NCBI GenBank assembly: GCA_008921705.1
Contig: VFFE01007650.1
Coordinates: 1,362,748-1,426,747 of the forward strand
Source: Burhinus oedicnemus
Taxonomy: Eukaryota > Chordata > Aves > Charadriiformes > Burhinidae
Direction of reading: 5' to 3'
Length of the DNA stretch: 64,000 bases
Under the pieces are notes generated by a model. It ran no database searches. It was given only the letters and a program-made list of their open reading frames with translations, and had not been told where the DNA came from. Positions 36,082-49,900 of this stretch are shown piece after piece (position 1 is the stretch's first letter; each line of letters opens with the position of its first letter). Position numbers and translations under genes: made by a program.

Positions 36082-36255
36082 CTCTGAAATTGGTTTCTCA
36101 TAGACATCTTCCCCTATAGACTTTTCTTGGGCAAGGATGGCATCCCTGTGTAGCACTCGGAGCACGTTCTCTGGAGCTGCAGACCCGTAATGAGCTTCTA
36201 AAACTTCAGGTTTGGTTTTCTCTGTCTTCAGCATGTGGATCACATCCTCCCTTGC
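36082..36255 (-). CDS. FILIP1: FILIP1 second coding exon (residues 92-149)
   Basis: This 174-nt exon has phase 0 at both ends. The acceptor is TTGCAG (AG at 36257-36256) and the donor is GAG|GTAATA (GT at 36081-36080). It encodes 58 residues from AREDVIHMLK to VYEKPISE and continues the CortBP2-type N-terminal domain. The segment is near-identical to mammalian FILIP1 as I recall it, with LHRDAILAQEKSIGEDVYEKP intact. Because the length is a multiple of three and both phases are 0, skipping this exon would delete 58 residues but keep the frame. Confidence 0.95.
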
Positions 36256-39200
36256 CTGCAACATTGCAAATCAGTACCATAAGCCAACCTATTAACCAAC
36301 AGGGAAAACAGGGAAAATAGGGGCATTTTGTATTTACAGACTGCATGCACAAAAATAGAATAAATTAGAAGAATGCCAGGCTGCCAATGTAAATATAAAA
36401 ATCTTTGGGAGATATCAGAGTAAACGTGGCCTACACAATCCAAATGTCTTCTTTGTAGGCATTAATTAATCTATTCCTGCCTGTCATTGTATTTGAATGC
36501 TATGAATTTTTATCTGGGTTGCATCTATAGCTGGTGAGCATCATTACTCTTCATATCCTTCATCTTATTCACTGCCCGTGGTGTTCCCTGACTGGGGTAA
36601 CGACATGAGTAGAACAAGCAGCACAAATGTGCTGAATTAATATTTCTCAGACAACCTCGAATCAAGTATTTCCTTGTCGTTCCCTACCTGACTTTGTGAC
36701 TAAATGTTCTCTTCAAGTAACTCTTAAAATAAAGTTTTCTAACTTTTGTTTGTTTAAACAAAACCCTAGAAGTCTTGCAGACCCTGGCTAACCAGCATAA
36801 CTGGCGGCAGACCCGAAGAAGCTGAGCTATCCCTTCTGGCAGCAGAGAAGGACTGCTGACACCAGAGTGGGAGGTGTACCTGGAAGCAGTGGTGCTCCTG
36901 TGGCCAAGGGGTGTGTGGGTACCAGATCCTGCTCCCTGCCCTGGGTGGGAGCTCTGCAAGGCCACCTGGCTATGCAGAAAGGGCATTTTAGGGCTATACT
37001 GCAGACAAATGCTTAATGCTGAGCTCTGTTTCTAATGACACTTGCCAACATCTGTTAAGCCATCTGTAAAATGGGGGCAGGGCAATTGCTTGTCCTTCAA
37101 GGCAGGTGTATAAGGCCATGATCCAGGGAGGGGCTGTAAAAGGTACAAGGTTTTGGTGGGCATGAGGGAACTACCAGATTTTCCCATCTCTCCCACAAAC
37201 CCAAAGGGATGGGGGGCAGAAGGGTACAGACACCAATTTTTCTCTCACCTGCCCTTCTGACACTCAACCAGTGTGAGCTTGGGAAGCAAATTAAGAGCTA
37301 AGGAAATGTTCAGATATTTTAAGAAAAAACCCTTACAAATCCTGCCCCTATGTAAGCAATGACTGTTTAGGATTTATGAACTGACCAATGCTTCATGCTT
37401 TTCCACAGTGTTCATAATGGCATTCTGCATTATCCCTGTAGCAAATCTTAAGTCTTTACCCAATACCACAGAGGCATTGCAGCTCTACAAAACCACCTGC
37501 TTTTAAAATGAGAAAGGGAATAATTTCAGAAAATGGTAGAGACCCTTTAATCTTTTCTTTTAATAGAGTAACATGAAAATAAAACAAAAAATGAACTTGA
37601 GGCAAAGATCATGCCACCCAGTTGAGGACTAGCCCATTTATAAACAGCTAGCTGTAGGAGCTTACACTGTACGTTTTGTAACCTTAAGTAAAAGCTGTGC
37701 ACAAGTCTGCAAGATACAAAATACAGACTGGAATGGTATTACTGTTTTTTCAGCATGAGCGTGGGAAAGGTGCATCACTCATGGATGTCAAAACTACAAG
37801 TGAATTATGTGGGTTAGTCCCAAAAAGTGCCAAGAGAGCCTGTACACCACACTACATCACGTCCTGAGAATACGCCACTCTCAGTGCAGGAAAAACGTTA
37901 TTTTAGGAAAGTTTTAGACAGGTTTGAGAATATGTCATTTTTATATCCCTGTGGAAATAACAGTTATCTTGCTGTCTTCATTACTGTGAAGCCAATGCTT
38001 CTATTCTGAAGAAAAAGGCCTTAAAAAGGATAGCACAGGAGTTGTAGGGTATTTATAAATATGACCGTTTTATGACGTGTTGTCTTAGGCCTTTTTAGGA
38101 AGAGAAAGCTTTTGGGCCATATTTGCGTCCTGCCCCAATGAAGGATTTCAGTGTCCTGCTGTGTGCCTCGCAGGAGGTGCCCTGTGCCACAGGTGTGCTC
38201 GGGGAGAGCGCTGTGCAAAGGGGACACCGTATACAGCAGGATGAGGGGGCAGCCCCCTTCCACCCTATGCACCAAGGGCCACAACAAAGCATGCTGAAAC
38301 CTCAATTTGTTTTGGTCCTGAGCACAGGCGGCTTCAGGACCCACACAGCCCATTCCTTAGGGACAGGCACACCTCGGACCCTAGGCTGTTCAGGAGGGGA
38401 GGAAGATGAATTCATTCTCCCCTGCTGAAGCTGTCAGGCCCCAGATGGCAAAATTAAACGTTGACAGGGCTAGGCAGAGCAAACAGAGACAACTCAGCCT
38501 TGGTGATTTAACACTATGACTTGGGAGAGCAAAGAACTGGACTCCAGTCCCTGTAATGGTTGTTTAATACAGTAATAGCGGACAGAGGGACTGAACGCTG
38601 CTCTTCCCAGTGAGTGCCCCAGCCCCTGTCCAGTTGTGCACTGCTGTGCATACTTTCCTTCCAGCCTCATTAGCGCTTAATCGTGACTGATTAAAATGGA
38701 GCAACTTTAGCAGGAGGGAATGAGAGTCCCTGAAACAGCTTATAGCTTGCCAGCTAAGAAAGGTTTCTGGAAGCTGTGGGTTTGGGTCCCCTGAGAGCCA
38801 GAGGGAGCTGAACCAGGGGAGCAGATGATGCTGAATGGAGGAACTGGCACACCAAGAAGGAAAGAAGGTACCCAAGCTCAGTTCAGAGCTTTAAAGGAAA
38901 ACCTTATTCATAGCTTCAACTTTAAAATGAAGCAGTGGCATGCTTAGCTCCAGGGGACAGGGCCGGGTTGTCAGCCCTGAAAACCCCTCGCTGCAGCCCA
39001 AGGGGACGGTACCCAGCCTGTGGACAGGCTGGGTGGCACCATCCCCAGGGCGCAGGCAGCTCCCCGCTCACGTCCCCCTTCTTGGGCACCCCACGCTCTG
39101 CAGGCACTCAGGATCTGGATCGTGTTAGTGCGGCAAGATGCCTTCTGCCTTTTCTGGGCTTGGCCACAGCTCCTATCATTATCTTTTCAAGGGTATCGGC

Positions 39201-40474
39201 TAATTCACCAAGTACTCTGTTTCCATGGACTTATGATAACAGTTTGTGAAAAGCAAACTAACAAACAGACACTCAGGTTGCTAGGAAGCATTGGATTAAA
39301 AAAGGGGCCTCATGCTAATAATAAACTGGAGAGAAATTTGCTTTTTATTTGGTCAGCAGCACTCCCCAGCATAGGAAGATTCTGAAGTGCAGCTAGCCTA
39401 GGTTGGAGAGGGGCCTGGGCAACATCCTAACCTCCCATCAGCCTCAGGATTTGCAAACTCCAGTTAGTCTCTCTGAAACTCCTTAGGATAAATGTAGAGG
39501 GAAGGAGCTGAAACAGCAGGCCTGTGTAACTCGTGATTTTGTGTTTCCTCCAGATGACTAATTTTCCACTGAAACAACTAAAGGAGAACACACATGGAGG
39601 TGTTTTCTTTCAACGTATAGTGAACAACTGTTGTGGTATTAAACTGCAGGATACAGAGCATTTTCAGATAACAAGTCAGAATAATCCTGTGGAGCAACAG
39701 TTGGGCTACTTTAACACATGTGCCTGGGAAGAGGTACAAGAGGCTCAAAGTGGGGGGTCCTTGCTGAGAAGAGGGAGCCATACTGGCAAGCTGTTTCTAC
39801 TGATGGACATGTACTGTAGGTGCCTCCCTTGTCTCAAAGCACAATGCTGTTTAGCGTAAATCATAAGCTTGGAGACAAACACAAGGAAGAGATTTCAAGT
39901 TGGAAGTAAACTTGTATATAAATCCCAGAGGAAAGTTGTTAGCTGTTTTGGTAGAAGAAACATGGTGTTTGGCACAGGAAAGCCATCTCTCAAGTCCTTT
40001 TTTTGTTGTTTTGTTGGTGCTCTGATGAGACAGAATATTCAGGCATGAGAAGACCACATATTGCAACAGCTTGTAGCACAATGAAAGTTATTTGCTTAAG
40101 TCCAGAAGACTGCAATTAGTCAGAGAAGCTCTTTAAAGTCAAGATACAGAATTTAGAAAACACATACATTTACTTTTATTGTTTTTTCATTACTTAAATT
40201 GTCCTACAGAAAACTCCAAGCTAACTTTCTATCTATACTGTTCATATTGTGGGTTCTTGAAAATAAACAGACTTTTCTGTTAATGAAGTGCTCCTAAGTA
40301 CCTGATTCTCTAAAAGTAGGAGCAATGGAGACAGATTAATGAAGAGGTCACTTTTACCTCTTAGAAATACTCTTAAGGCAAGAAACACAGAAGGCCAGAT
40401 ATGTTGAATGGTGTTTTTCCACACTCATTTTCTCCAGGAGCAAAGCCTGCTTAAAGACTCCCTATCCGTCAAAC
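36256..40474. other. FILIP1: FILIP1 intron, no gene recognised
   Basis: Start of the 18.7-kb intron. Apart from a GC-rich hairpin at 39012-39033 I see no repeat family or exon. Open frames of 60-121 codons near 38000-39400 are in GC-richer DNA and overlap one another on both strands. Confidence 0.55.
39012..39033. repeat. GC-rich hairpin, 9-bp stem with 4-nt loop
   Basis: CCCAGCCTG and CAGGCTGGG are perfect inverted arms around TGGA, with one more A-T pair outside. Confidence 0.6.
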
Positions 40475-40970
40475 TCATAGAACCATAGAACAGCCCACGT
40501 TGGAAGGGACCTCAAAAGATCATCTGGTCCAACTTTTCATGGGAAAGGAAGTCTAAATGAGATCATCTAGCACCCTGTCCTTGAAAACTTCCAGTGATGG
40601 GGCCTCTACCACATTCACGGGGAGGTTGTTGCAGTGACTGACTGTAAAAAAAATTCTTTCTTATGTTGAGATGAAACCTTTCCTGGTGCAGTTTGTACCT
40701 TGTTGCCCCTTGTCTTCTCTGTGTGGCTCCTTGTGAAATGAGAGCCTCTGTCTTCTTTGTAGCCACCCTTTAACTACTGGAATACCATGATGAGGTCCCC
40801 TCCAGCCTTCTCCTCTCCGGGCAGAAAAGACCTAATTCCTTCAGTCTTTCTTCATTGGGCAGGTTCTCCAGCCCTTTGATCATCTTCATGGCCTTCCTTT
40901 GGACCTTCTCCAGCTTGTCTGTGTCTTTGTTGAATTGTGGGGACTAGAACTGGACACAGTACTCAGTTAA
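40475..40970 (-). mobile_element. CR1 LINE 3' fragment (second subfamily)
   Basis: In minus orientation. The left edge has the CATAGAACCATAGAACAG tail, then the CR1 3' UTR and, further right, sequence homologous to the end of ORF2 (around 40830-40960, with the CTGGACACAGTACTC segment). It is 5'-truncated and frameshifted. It differs enough from the 20741-21600 copy to belong to another CR1 subfamily. It has the same orientation as FILIP1. Confidence 0.9.
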
Positions 40971-43900
40971 CTCCTTCAGCTGTCCCTGCTGATAGAGAAA
41001 CTGCAAAGTTTAACTGTACCTAAGCCTTGTTTTATGCTTACTGGAGGTGCCAAATTCTAAAGGCTGATGACCTCAGATTATGAGTATGTCCATGGAGGGG
41101 CTGAAGTGCCATGGATCACTGCTGTCCTGCAAAGCTTTGCCTGCTCTCTTTTCCTTCCTCTCTACTACCTAGTGATTCATGGACTTAAGATGTGGTGTCT
41201 GCTTTTCTACCTGGGAAATACGAATTCCCCAAGACAATACTCCCCTCCCCTCAGGACTGCATGCTAGCCACCCAGCTGGAAGGCCACACTTTGCAGGGTT
41301 ACCCTGAAATACTCACTTTTTGGCAAAATAAAAGCGAATGGCTTTCTTTGGCTCACTGGCTTGAGCAGAGCAAGGGTCTAAGTTCCAAACTCGGCTTTAC
41401 TATGTGCCCAGTAAAATATTTAAATGATATAGAAAGGATGTAAAGAGGTCCCTGCATAAAACTGAAACCATTTAGGAAACAATAGCATGATTCTGCTGCT
41501 TGTAAAAGGGGACTGGCAGCCTAGCAACCAAATTCTTGGTCAATGGAAATACTGTTACACAAGCCCGGCGTTCGAACGTGCTTCCTCCTCGTGCCCTGCC
41601 CTGCCAATTTACTACAGCCCTCTCTCCCCATTCCCACAGTCTTTGGCCTCTCTCATGAGACTGCTAACAAAACTCAGCACCCACTAAACAGGGCATTTTT
41701 GCCACAGCCCATTTGTCACCTGGGAAATGGGACTGAGCTGATCAAACTTGTTTCATGTAAGGCATCTAGTAAATCAGAAAAAAAATTCAGTTGTATTCAA
41801 GATGGGCTGAATGGAGTCAAAGTAATCACTGTCAGATGAGACTAAAATCCAATTCAAGATATTTTGCCAGTACATCTCCTAAACTCTTTGCTTGTATTTT
41901 GTTTGTAAGTCACCTTCCTGCAAATTCACAATGTGCCTCTCTTTAAATCAGTTACGAGTAACTATTTCCTTCATAGCTCCATGTTTGGAGCCATCTAAAA
42001 CATCTAACTACTTCAGAGCAATCTAAATACTTCAATAACATGATGGAAATCCTCTCAGTTAATTGAAAGAGGTTTTGAAAATTCAGGAGCAGGAGTAGCA
42101 TTTACAGGGAATGCACTTATGCTATATTTGGAAGACCTGATATTTCCAGCTTTTGACTATTTATTTTCTAGTTATGACACTTGGTTATGCCTGCACAAGT
42201 GAAAGCACCAAGTAACAGAGGTTTAATGTTTATGAAGTCATATTTTTCTTGCCAGTGATGAATGGCAAAAAATAACTACCAAACCACAGCCAGGAACCTT
42301 TACTTCTACTTGTGTTGTTGTTACTTGCATCTCACACAGTTCAGGTTATTTATAGTGCAACAGCTGCTCTGTGCTGCATCAGAAACTAGATAAGGTCATA
42401 GGTTCTCCATGTAATGTTGTGATCTTACCAGTGGCTGATTTCCTAAATTCCAGTAGACTTTACAAATCTTTCACCTAGAGCTAACAAACATCACACTCAA
42501 GGCATCTTTCTGAGGGAAATCAGGAGGATGTTCTCACACTGCTTTCTACACTATCCAGGACAAGTTCATGCTGTGTCGCTGCCAGGGCAGGAATAGTCTT
42601 GTCTCTGAAAATTCCCATTAGAGACCTGAGAGCGAATACCACATGTTCGTTTAGTTTACATTAATGAAGAAAGCATCTTCAAGCAGGTGTACTTGAAAAA
42701 CTGTATCTGCAAATCTTTCTTAACACTAACCCACCAATCCATGTTTAATTCAGTAACTTCGCTTCTTTTCTTACCTTAGAAGGAAATTCAACTAATTAAA
42801 AGGAAAGTGCACTTTCTTCATTTTGTGTCATGTTACTATGAATATGAATAGAGAAAGTAATAAAAATTAGCCCTGCCTGCTGGAATGACAGTTTTGTTAA
42901 AGGCCTGATTCCTCAAGCTACCCCCACATACTGCTACAAAGACTGGGTAGCAATTTGCCTTCCAGGTCAGGTGTACTTGGTGTACAAAGCATGCTTCAAA
43001 GCTGGGACGTTAGACACTCTACTGCATATTGCATCACACAAAGCTCCTTTTTGCTAAGAACTCCAGAAATACTTTTTCTTCCTAGACCAGATATCTGAAG
43101 TAGCCTTGTTTATATCACTTACTCAGTGATTCTAGCCATGCAAAGTGCTGGCTAATGACACGTATACATAGTTTTTCTTGCAAGGAAGACTCTATGTACA
43201 GCAAAGTCTTTTTCTTGCCTTTCATCTTAGCTTAATTTCCTAATACTTGAGACTGTGGAGTTCACTTGCATGAATTTCTTTTAACATTTCTGGACTCGGG
43301 TCTATGTACATAATTTACTTTGGAGGTAAAGAGATGACTTCAGTGATGAAAAATGACCATCGGTGGTTTTGTATAAGTTTAGTGAAATATATCCGGAAAT
43401 GCAAGTGATCCTTCATGTCTGGGGATATGAAACAGAATTGTCCTGTCTTCTCCACACCATGCAGAACTTTCTGGCCTTGTATGAAGCCTTTGGAACTATA
43501 CAATTTTGTTGTGCTTTATCTTACCATGATAACACAGAATGTCCTTCTAAAATCAATACTGGAGGAGAGGCACATGATAGACCAGCTCATCTACTGCACA
43601 AATGCTCTGAAGTGGCTCCAGAAGAATTACATCAGAGATTAATTTGGCCTCTTATGTTTAAAAAACTCCACGCTAAAGATTGCAGAGCTGAGGAGAAGCA
43701 GCACTGAGCAATGTATTACTTACAGCGAGCTTCGAAACAGATCAAATGAGCACGAGAAGACATCTGTCTGTTATTTCCTGCCCACACAGCTTTGTTCTGC
43801 TTTATTGCCAGAGAGCTCCATGGATGATGTCACTTTTTTTCTGAAGAAAACAGGCCACCAGAGCCTTTCACTGACATAATTAATTATCTGTAGTCTGGGC

Positions 43901-46900
43901 CACAGCCAGAAAATTCCCATGGCAAGGCCCCGAGAAGTATTAACTCCACACCGCTTGATGTTTTCAGAATTATTAGGGTCTGGGATATCCTGTCTTGTCT
44001 TTTCACACTGAAAGAGTGCTTTGCTCAATATTATCGAACCATGGGGCAGTTTCTGCAGCATACAGAATTACAGTGTCATGATCCAGTCAGCACAGAGAGA
44101 CCAACACGAGGGGTCACCATCAGTTATGCACACAAAGCTGCATGTTGGGATATGCTCTACATGCTTCAGCAATACATCACAATGGGTAAACCCGCTGTTT
44201 TGGCTTTGCCATATCCAGTCATATAGTCTATGTCTCAGCCAACATTAACTGTATAATAACATTTTGCACATGACCTGAAGCCTGGCAGGAAGCAGACACC
44301 ACAGATTGATCCAACTAGCCAGCAGGGAGAGGAGTGAATATGGGTTAAACCAACTTTTTGGACACCTGAGCAGAAAGAATCATTAACAACAGCGCAGGAA
44401 TGACTGTATTCACAGTTCAGGGCTGGTATGTGGCTGCAGGATGCAGTGTGCGTCCTAACAAAAGAGATAATTATCAAAGCAACTCTAAGTCTTTCTTTCC
44501 CCTGACCAGCACTAGTCACCATAATGCTCGTAAAGGCAGAGGAGAACTCCCTGGTTCAGGGACTCCAAATCAGACATGAAAACCCAAATGACTAAGTCCC
44601 TATGCTGCTTTATTCATGCTAAGGAAATGATCTGCAGCTTTCCATATCCCAGGTGAATGGCCAATCACAAGCTACTATAGCAGTATAGGAAGTCATTAAA
44701 ATTGCAGAACATTTCCCACACATTGAGGTGTTTTTATAGTGGTGGAGTTGTGTAGTAAGTTGCAGTGTTCCTTTTGTCACCACAACTTATTTTGTGATCA
44801 GTTACCACCTTTTTAAGAAGAAAAAATGTTGACTAATGAAAGGGTAATAACAGAAAAAACATTTCTTTTCCTCTTTCTTGTGTTATCATCTACCCTTTAA
44901 TATTACATTAAGTCTGGACCAAGACTTAAGAGATCCATGTTCTGTTCATGGATCTCTTTCTCATGCTTCACATGTAAAATTAACCTCACCAGCTCCAATT
45001 TCCATTCCATAAAGGAAGTAATACTTGCCATGAATGCTGTGAGAATTAATTCATAAGTATATATACAATCTAGGTACTAATGCTATGAATACTACAAAAA
45101 AAAATGGCACTCTGACATGGATGCAGTTGTTCTCCTATTAATTTTCCCCCATTCATTATATTCTTTTATTTCCTCCATGTTTACGTACTTCTATACTATC
45201 ATCCAATTTGTTGAAATCCGTTGGAAACTAAAAAGTATCTTCATTAGACATGTAACTCAGGTTGTCTAAATCGCTCTTTGAAAATGCTTCATTGACTGTA
45301 TAAGGAACTGAAGCATCTGAAATTAGGTGCTCTGACCTGAATTTCAGGGAGGCACTTGAAGCTGCTGGTGTAATATGTGCCCCTTCTCCAAGAGGAATAA
45401 ACCTGCCCAGGTATTTTTTTCCACAGCTGCCTTCTGACAGGAATGAGCACATATGGAGTGGGACAGAGCGAGAGACAAGCTGGTGCCAGTGGGACCATAG
45501 TCGTCAGGGTGATGAAGTTCAGAGGAAATCCTTCTGCCTCCACTGCAGAGACACAAGCATAACTCAGAGTGGGATACCAAAAGACGTAAGTGTGTATACA
45601 TGTGTAATAAACTGTATACACACTTCCTCTTGTCTCAGCATTTTGTTGGCTTCAACAAGCTGTTTTTCAGTGCTCTGTGCTACATGGATGTGCTTTCAAG
45701 TTACTGATGACTGATGAATGGGCAAGAACAGTATTGCATTACAGCAAGCCCTCACCAGCGTAGCCAATTATTTGAACAGAGAAGTTGTCAGAGGAAATGA
45801 GGGAAGTGGCACAAACTCTTAGAGTGAAGTAACTTAGAGAGGGTGGGCAACAAAATGTGCAGAGCGAGAGCTCCTGGCCGTGCCCACAAGGCCCTCACAG
45901 CCTCCTGCTGTCTCCAAAATGCCCTTGATACTCCCCAATATCTGTCCTACCCCTCACCCACCCCAAGCACCACTTGGACATCCTCTTCCGTCTCCATCCT
46001 CCCATTGCATTCCCAGGAACGACTCTGAAGCTCTTTAAAATGCCATTTTGCCTGAACTGCTGAGCCAATATTGGGGAAATGGGTTTTCATTATGAACCTG
46101 GCCGCATCAATACTTCTGTTTCTGACTTGTTTAAACTTGAAGCTGACAAATGCCTGGAAATTACCATGCAACTGTACTTGGGTTAGTCAGTTCCACTCAT
46201 TTTGCTGGCATAGAAGAATCGATGCTCATTTTTTTGCAAAGAATAACAATCATTTCCAGGATAAGAGAGACTTCTCTTGCAAAATCCAAACCATTCCTGT
46301 CTTAGGAAAGGACTTCCCTTCATAGTGTCTCAGCAGTGCATCATTTTGGGTGCTTCACATGCGCAGCCCTCAGAAATAAGTCACTGAGCTTATTTTACTT
46401 TGGACGTCATGCAAAATTCTACACTGAAGCCAGCATTTTCTTAAAGATGTGGCAAGACACAGGATGTTGAGTAGGACCAACAGTTTTCTGTGTGAAAATG
46501 TTACATTTCTCTCATTTTAGTCAACCAATAGGTGGAGCCTTTAACCCTAGAAACAAGACACTTTCTCAGATAGCCATGTTCTCACAATTATTATATAAGG
46601 ACTTATATTTGCTTTTATTAAAGCTTATTTTGGATGGAAAATAATCTGTTTTGCTCTCAAGAGCTTATCTGATCCTCAGCTGGAGAACAGGAGACACAAA
46701 CTTAATAAATACACAACTGGGGCAGCAAAGTTAATAAAAACAGACTCAGTTACAACTGCAATGTTAAATTAACAGCTGGTGACTCAGAGTACTGGACAGC
46801 ATTATGACACATAAGACATATGCTCATTGCAAGCTCTCCCAAGAATCCCAGATATTTTAAAGCCAGAGAGTCCATGCATGTAGCATTTATTGCAAAAGGG

Positions 46901-49900
46901 TTGGCCATATCGTCTCCCACAGAGTAAGCCTTCTCTCAAGAAAATGCAAAAAGATAAAAAGTTTCTCGTTACTGTTGCACTGAGTATACAATTTCTATTA
47001 AGTAAATGAAAAAAAAATTAGTCAAATGACATCAGTTGATTAAAATTATTTTTAAAAGATTGCAAAGGAGGATCACTTAAAGACACTGATCTCAATGGGA
47101 ACAAGACCAAAACTTAAAAGTTGATCAGGGGCAGTCCTTACTGTTCTGTTTTGGACAGAAGACCAAGATTTTTCTTTAAAAAAACAAGCTGCTCATACAC
47201 TTCCCTCCACTCTAGACAAGATGTTCAGTGGATCAGATACACCTGCCAATTATTCCTCTCTCTTTTGACCCTCCAAGCCTAAATAACATGATAGATGTAG
47301 CTCTATTAAGTACAGCTCAGGCATTAACAGAGACGGATGTTAAAATGTCTTTGTGCAAGGGGTTTCAGCCTACAGCTGTCCAGTGACAGTGACATTTTAC
47401 TGAGGATAATTACTCTGAAAAACATATAATTCTAAAGCAATTTTATTACCAAAGAGATGGCTATTATCACTACAGTTGATAGTACCTATGCCCTTCGTTT
47501 CAGAGGGAGCAGGAAATGGACTGAATAGCACAGTTTAACTGTATTTCAGTATACTGTCTTATCTTTTTTTTTTCCTCTCATAAAACAGCAAGGTTCTATT
47601 TTAAAATTCATTATTCTGGGACTTGCTAGACAAACTCTGCTAACCTCCCATGATATCTCCTGCACTTTGCACAGCAATGATTGCAAGCTACAGAAAAAAT
47701 ATACTATTCTGGACAAAATTAATCTCTGGTTATAAATTATTCAATGAAAATAGAAGAGAGCGTTTGTGGTCTGAAGTCTATCCTCGCTTAATTTTTTTGT
47801 CCTGCAAAAGCCTGCTTCACCAGGAAAACACAAACAAGCAAACAAGGGGTCAGTCAGAGGGGAGAGAATTTTTTAACTCATTATACTGATATTCTTATGC
47901 CAGTCATTTTTAGGGATTTTTTTAGAGTCTTGTTTTGCTACAGTGTGGATACCTTCTCTTCATTGTCTTGCCCTTTCCAAGTCTCTAGCTTGGCTCCATT
48001 TATCACTGTCTTATTTCCCTTATTCCTTATACTCTTTTTATTCTATTACCCAACCTCTTTCTTCTCATTCCATTCTCCTTAAGTCACCTCTCTCTCCTCA
48101 CATTAACCCTATCTTCTCTTTTTCCCTCTAGCTCTGTACATGCCAAAGTTTTTCTCTTGGGGAATTTTAATTTCATCTGTATGATATGCTCAGAAAATCC
48201 TAGCCTATTTTAATCCAATTAACAAGACTTTGCAGTTATAAACACTTATGCAAAACTACTCTACATGCAGTTTTCTCTGGCTTTATGTATTCTTTCCACT
48301 CTGGCTCCTCTTCAGCTTCTCAAACTGTGAGATTTTGCGAATGACCGTTTGAAAACTCCTGCTCTTCACTGTGTTATGCACTCTTTCCTCTGGTGCAAGG
48401 TATCTTGTCACAACTTTCTCTTCTGACTTTAATATTACCCGAAGGAAACACATCTGGTTTCCACCCACCTATCTATACCATATTCCTTTCTTGAGCTTTC
48501 AAGCAGCTCAATATTTAATGATATTAATGCAAGAGTATCAAGAAAGGCACTGAAGAAAAAATATAGGCGTTTGTATGGTGTTTTTAACTATGCAATACCT
48601 AGGTGGCTATCACAATGTTGGTTCAACATCTCAGGAAAGTCAAGTTTGAAACAAAAGCAGTTCAGGGCATTACATGAAGGTTTTCACATTGCAGCATGAG
48701 GAAAAAGACACAGAGAGAAAAACATCACAACTACAGCTACAGAGTCAAACTCTCTCGCTTGTATCATTCAGACTGACAAGTGATGGGAAGGCCAAGTAAA
48801 GTGATGTCAGCAGACAAAGGGAAATATTAAACCCAATGTACAAGGCACCAGTGAGCTCTCTCCTACTGGCCCATGTGCAGTTTCAGCTGTAGACATGAAG
48901 AAAGATGAACCCAGGGTGTAACTGGCACTGATCAAGGGGTGATGGGAGACATGGAAAGCCTCTTTTGCTAGAGGAAACTAAAAGGACGAGGCATGGCTTG
49001 CACAGCAAAACAAAGGCTCAGAGGGTGCGAGACTGCTGTCTACAAACACATCAGGCATTAAACAGTAGGGAGAGAGGTAGGCTTTTCAAAGCATGCTCAG
49101 TGTATAGCACAATTTTATAAAGGTTTCACTAGACATGATTACAATTGCCCTAGAAATTAAAAGAGAGAAATTTGCTAAACACTAAAGCTTTTCAGTTCTG
49201 GACCTGTTTTCCCATAGGAGTAGTCAAGGTAAACAACCCACCTAATCTTAAAACGCAGCTTGATAAATTCATGACAAAGGTTAAATGAAGTGGTTGCCTA
49301 AAGAATAGAAGCAGATCTATAATTTTATCTCCAGGATTCTCAGGAAAATGAGTCAGTCAATCCATCTGCAGTATGAGGATGAGGAAAGCCTGAGTCAGGA
49401 AGTGAAAAAAGGTAGAACAAGGAAGAAGGTCACAACTAGAGAAATAAAGGAGAAGGGAAGGAAAGCTGAAGAAATGGGGAAAGTTAGCTCTTAGGAAAGA
49501 GAACAGAACAGAATGATTATAGAATAAAATGTATTAATAAAATATGTAGCTATACAAAAAGGAAAGAAAGTAGAAAGCAGAAAAATGGAAACAGTAAAGA
49601 ATTTTCCTTTCCTTTACATTTACAAAGCTTATTTTTCTGACAGAAAGACAGATGGCAAAATACTAAAATACCTTTAAAAATATTAGAACGCCATAGGTAG
49701 TGTATCACCGATACCCATACGTGTACCTGTTAAATGAGTTAGTTAAGAGGGAGGATTTCTCTAGTGGCAGAATGTATGGCCACTGTTACCTAAGTGTTTC
49801 ATAAGGACCTTACCAAAGAGAACAAAACACGGCCCTCACCCACCTCTGCTAACCCTTCTCTGATACAGCCAGGTGAAGAAGGAAGTCTTGCAGCCCACCG

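Noticed and set aside
41560..41585. GTTCGAAC resembling a tRNA B box
   Set aside because: No matching A box, acceptor stem or anticodon arm upstream.
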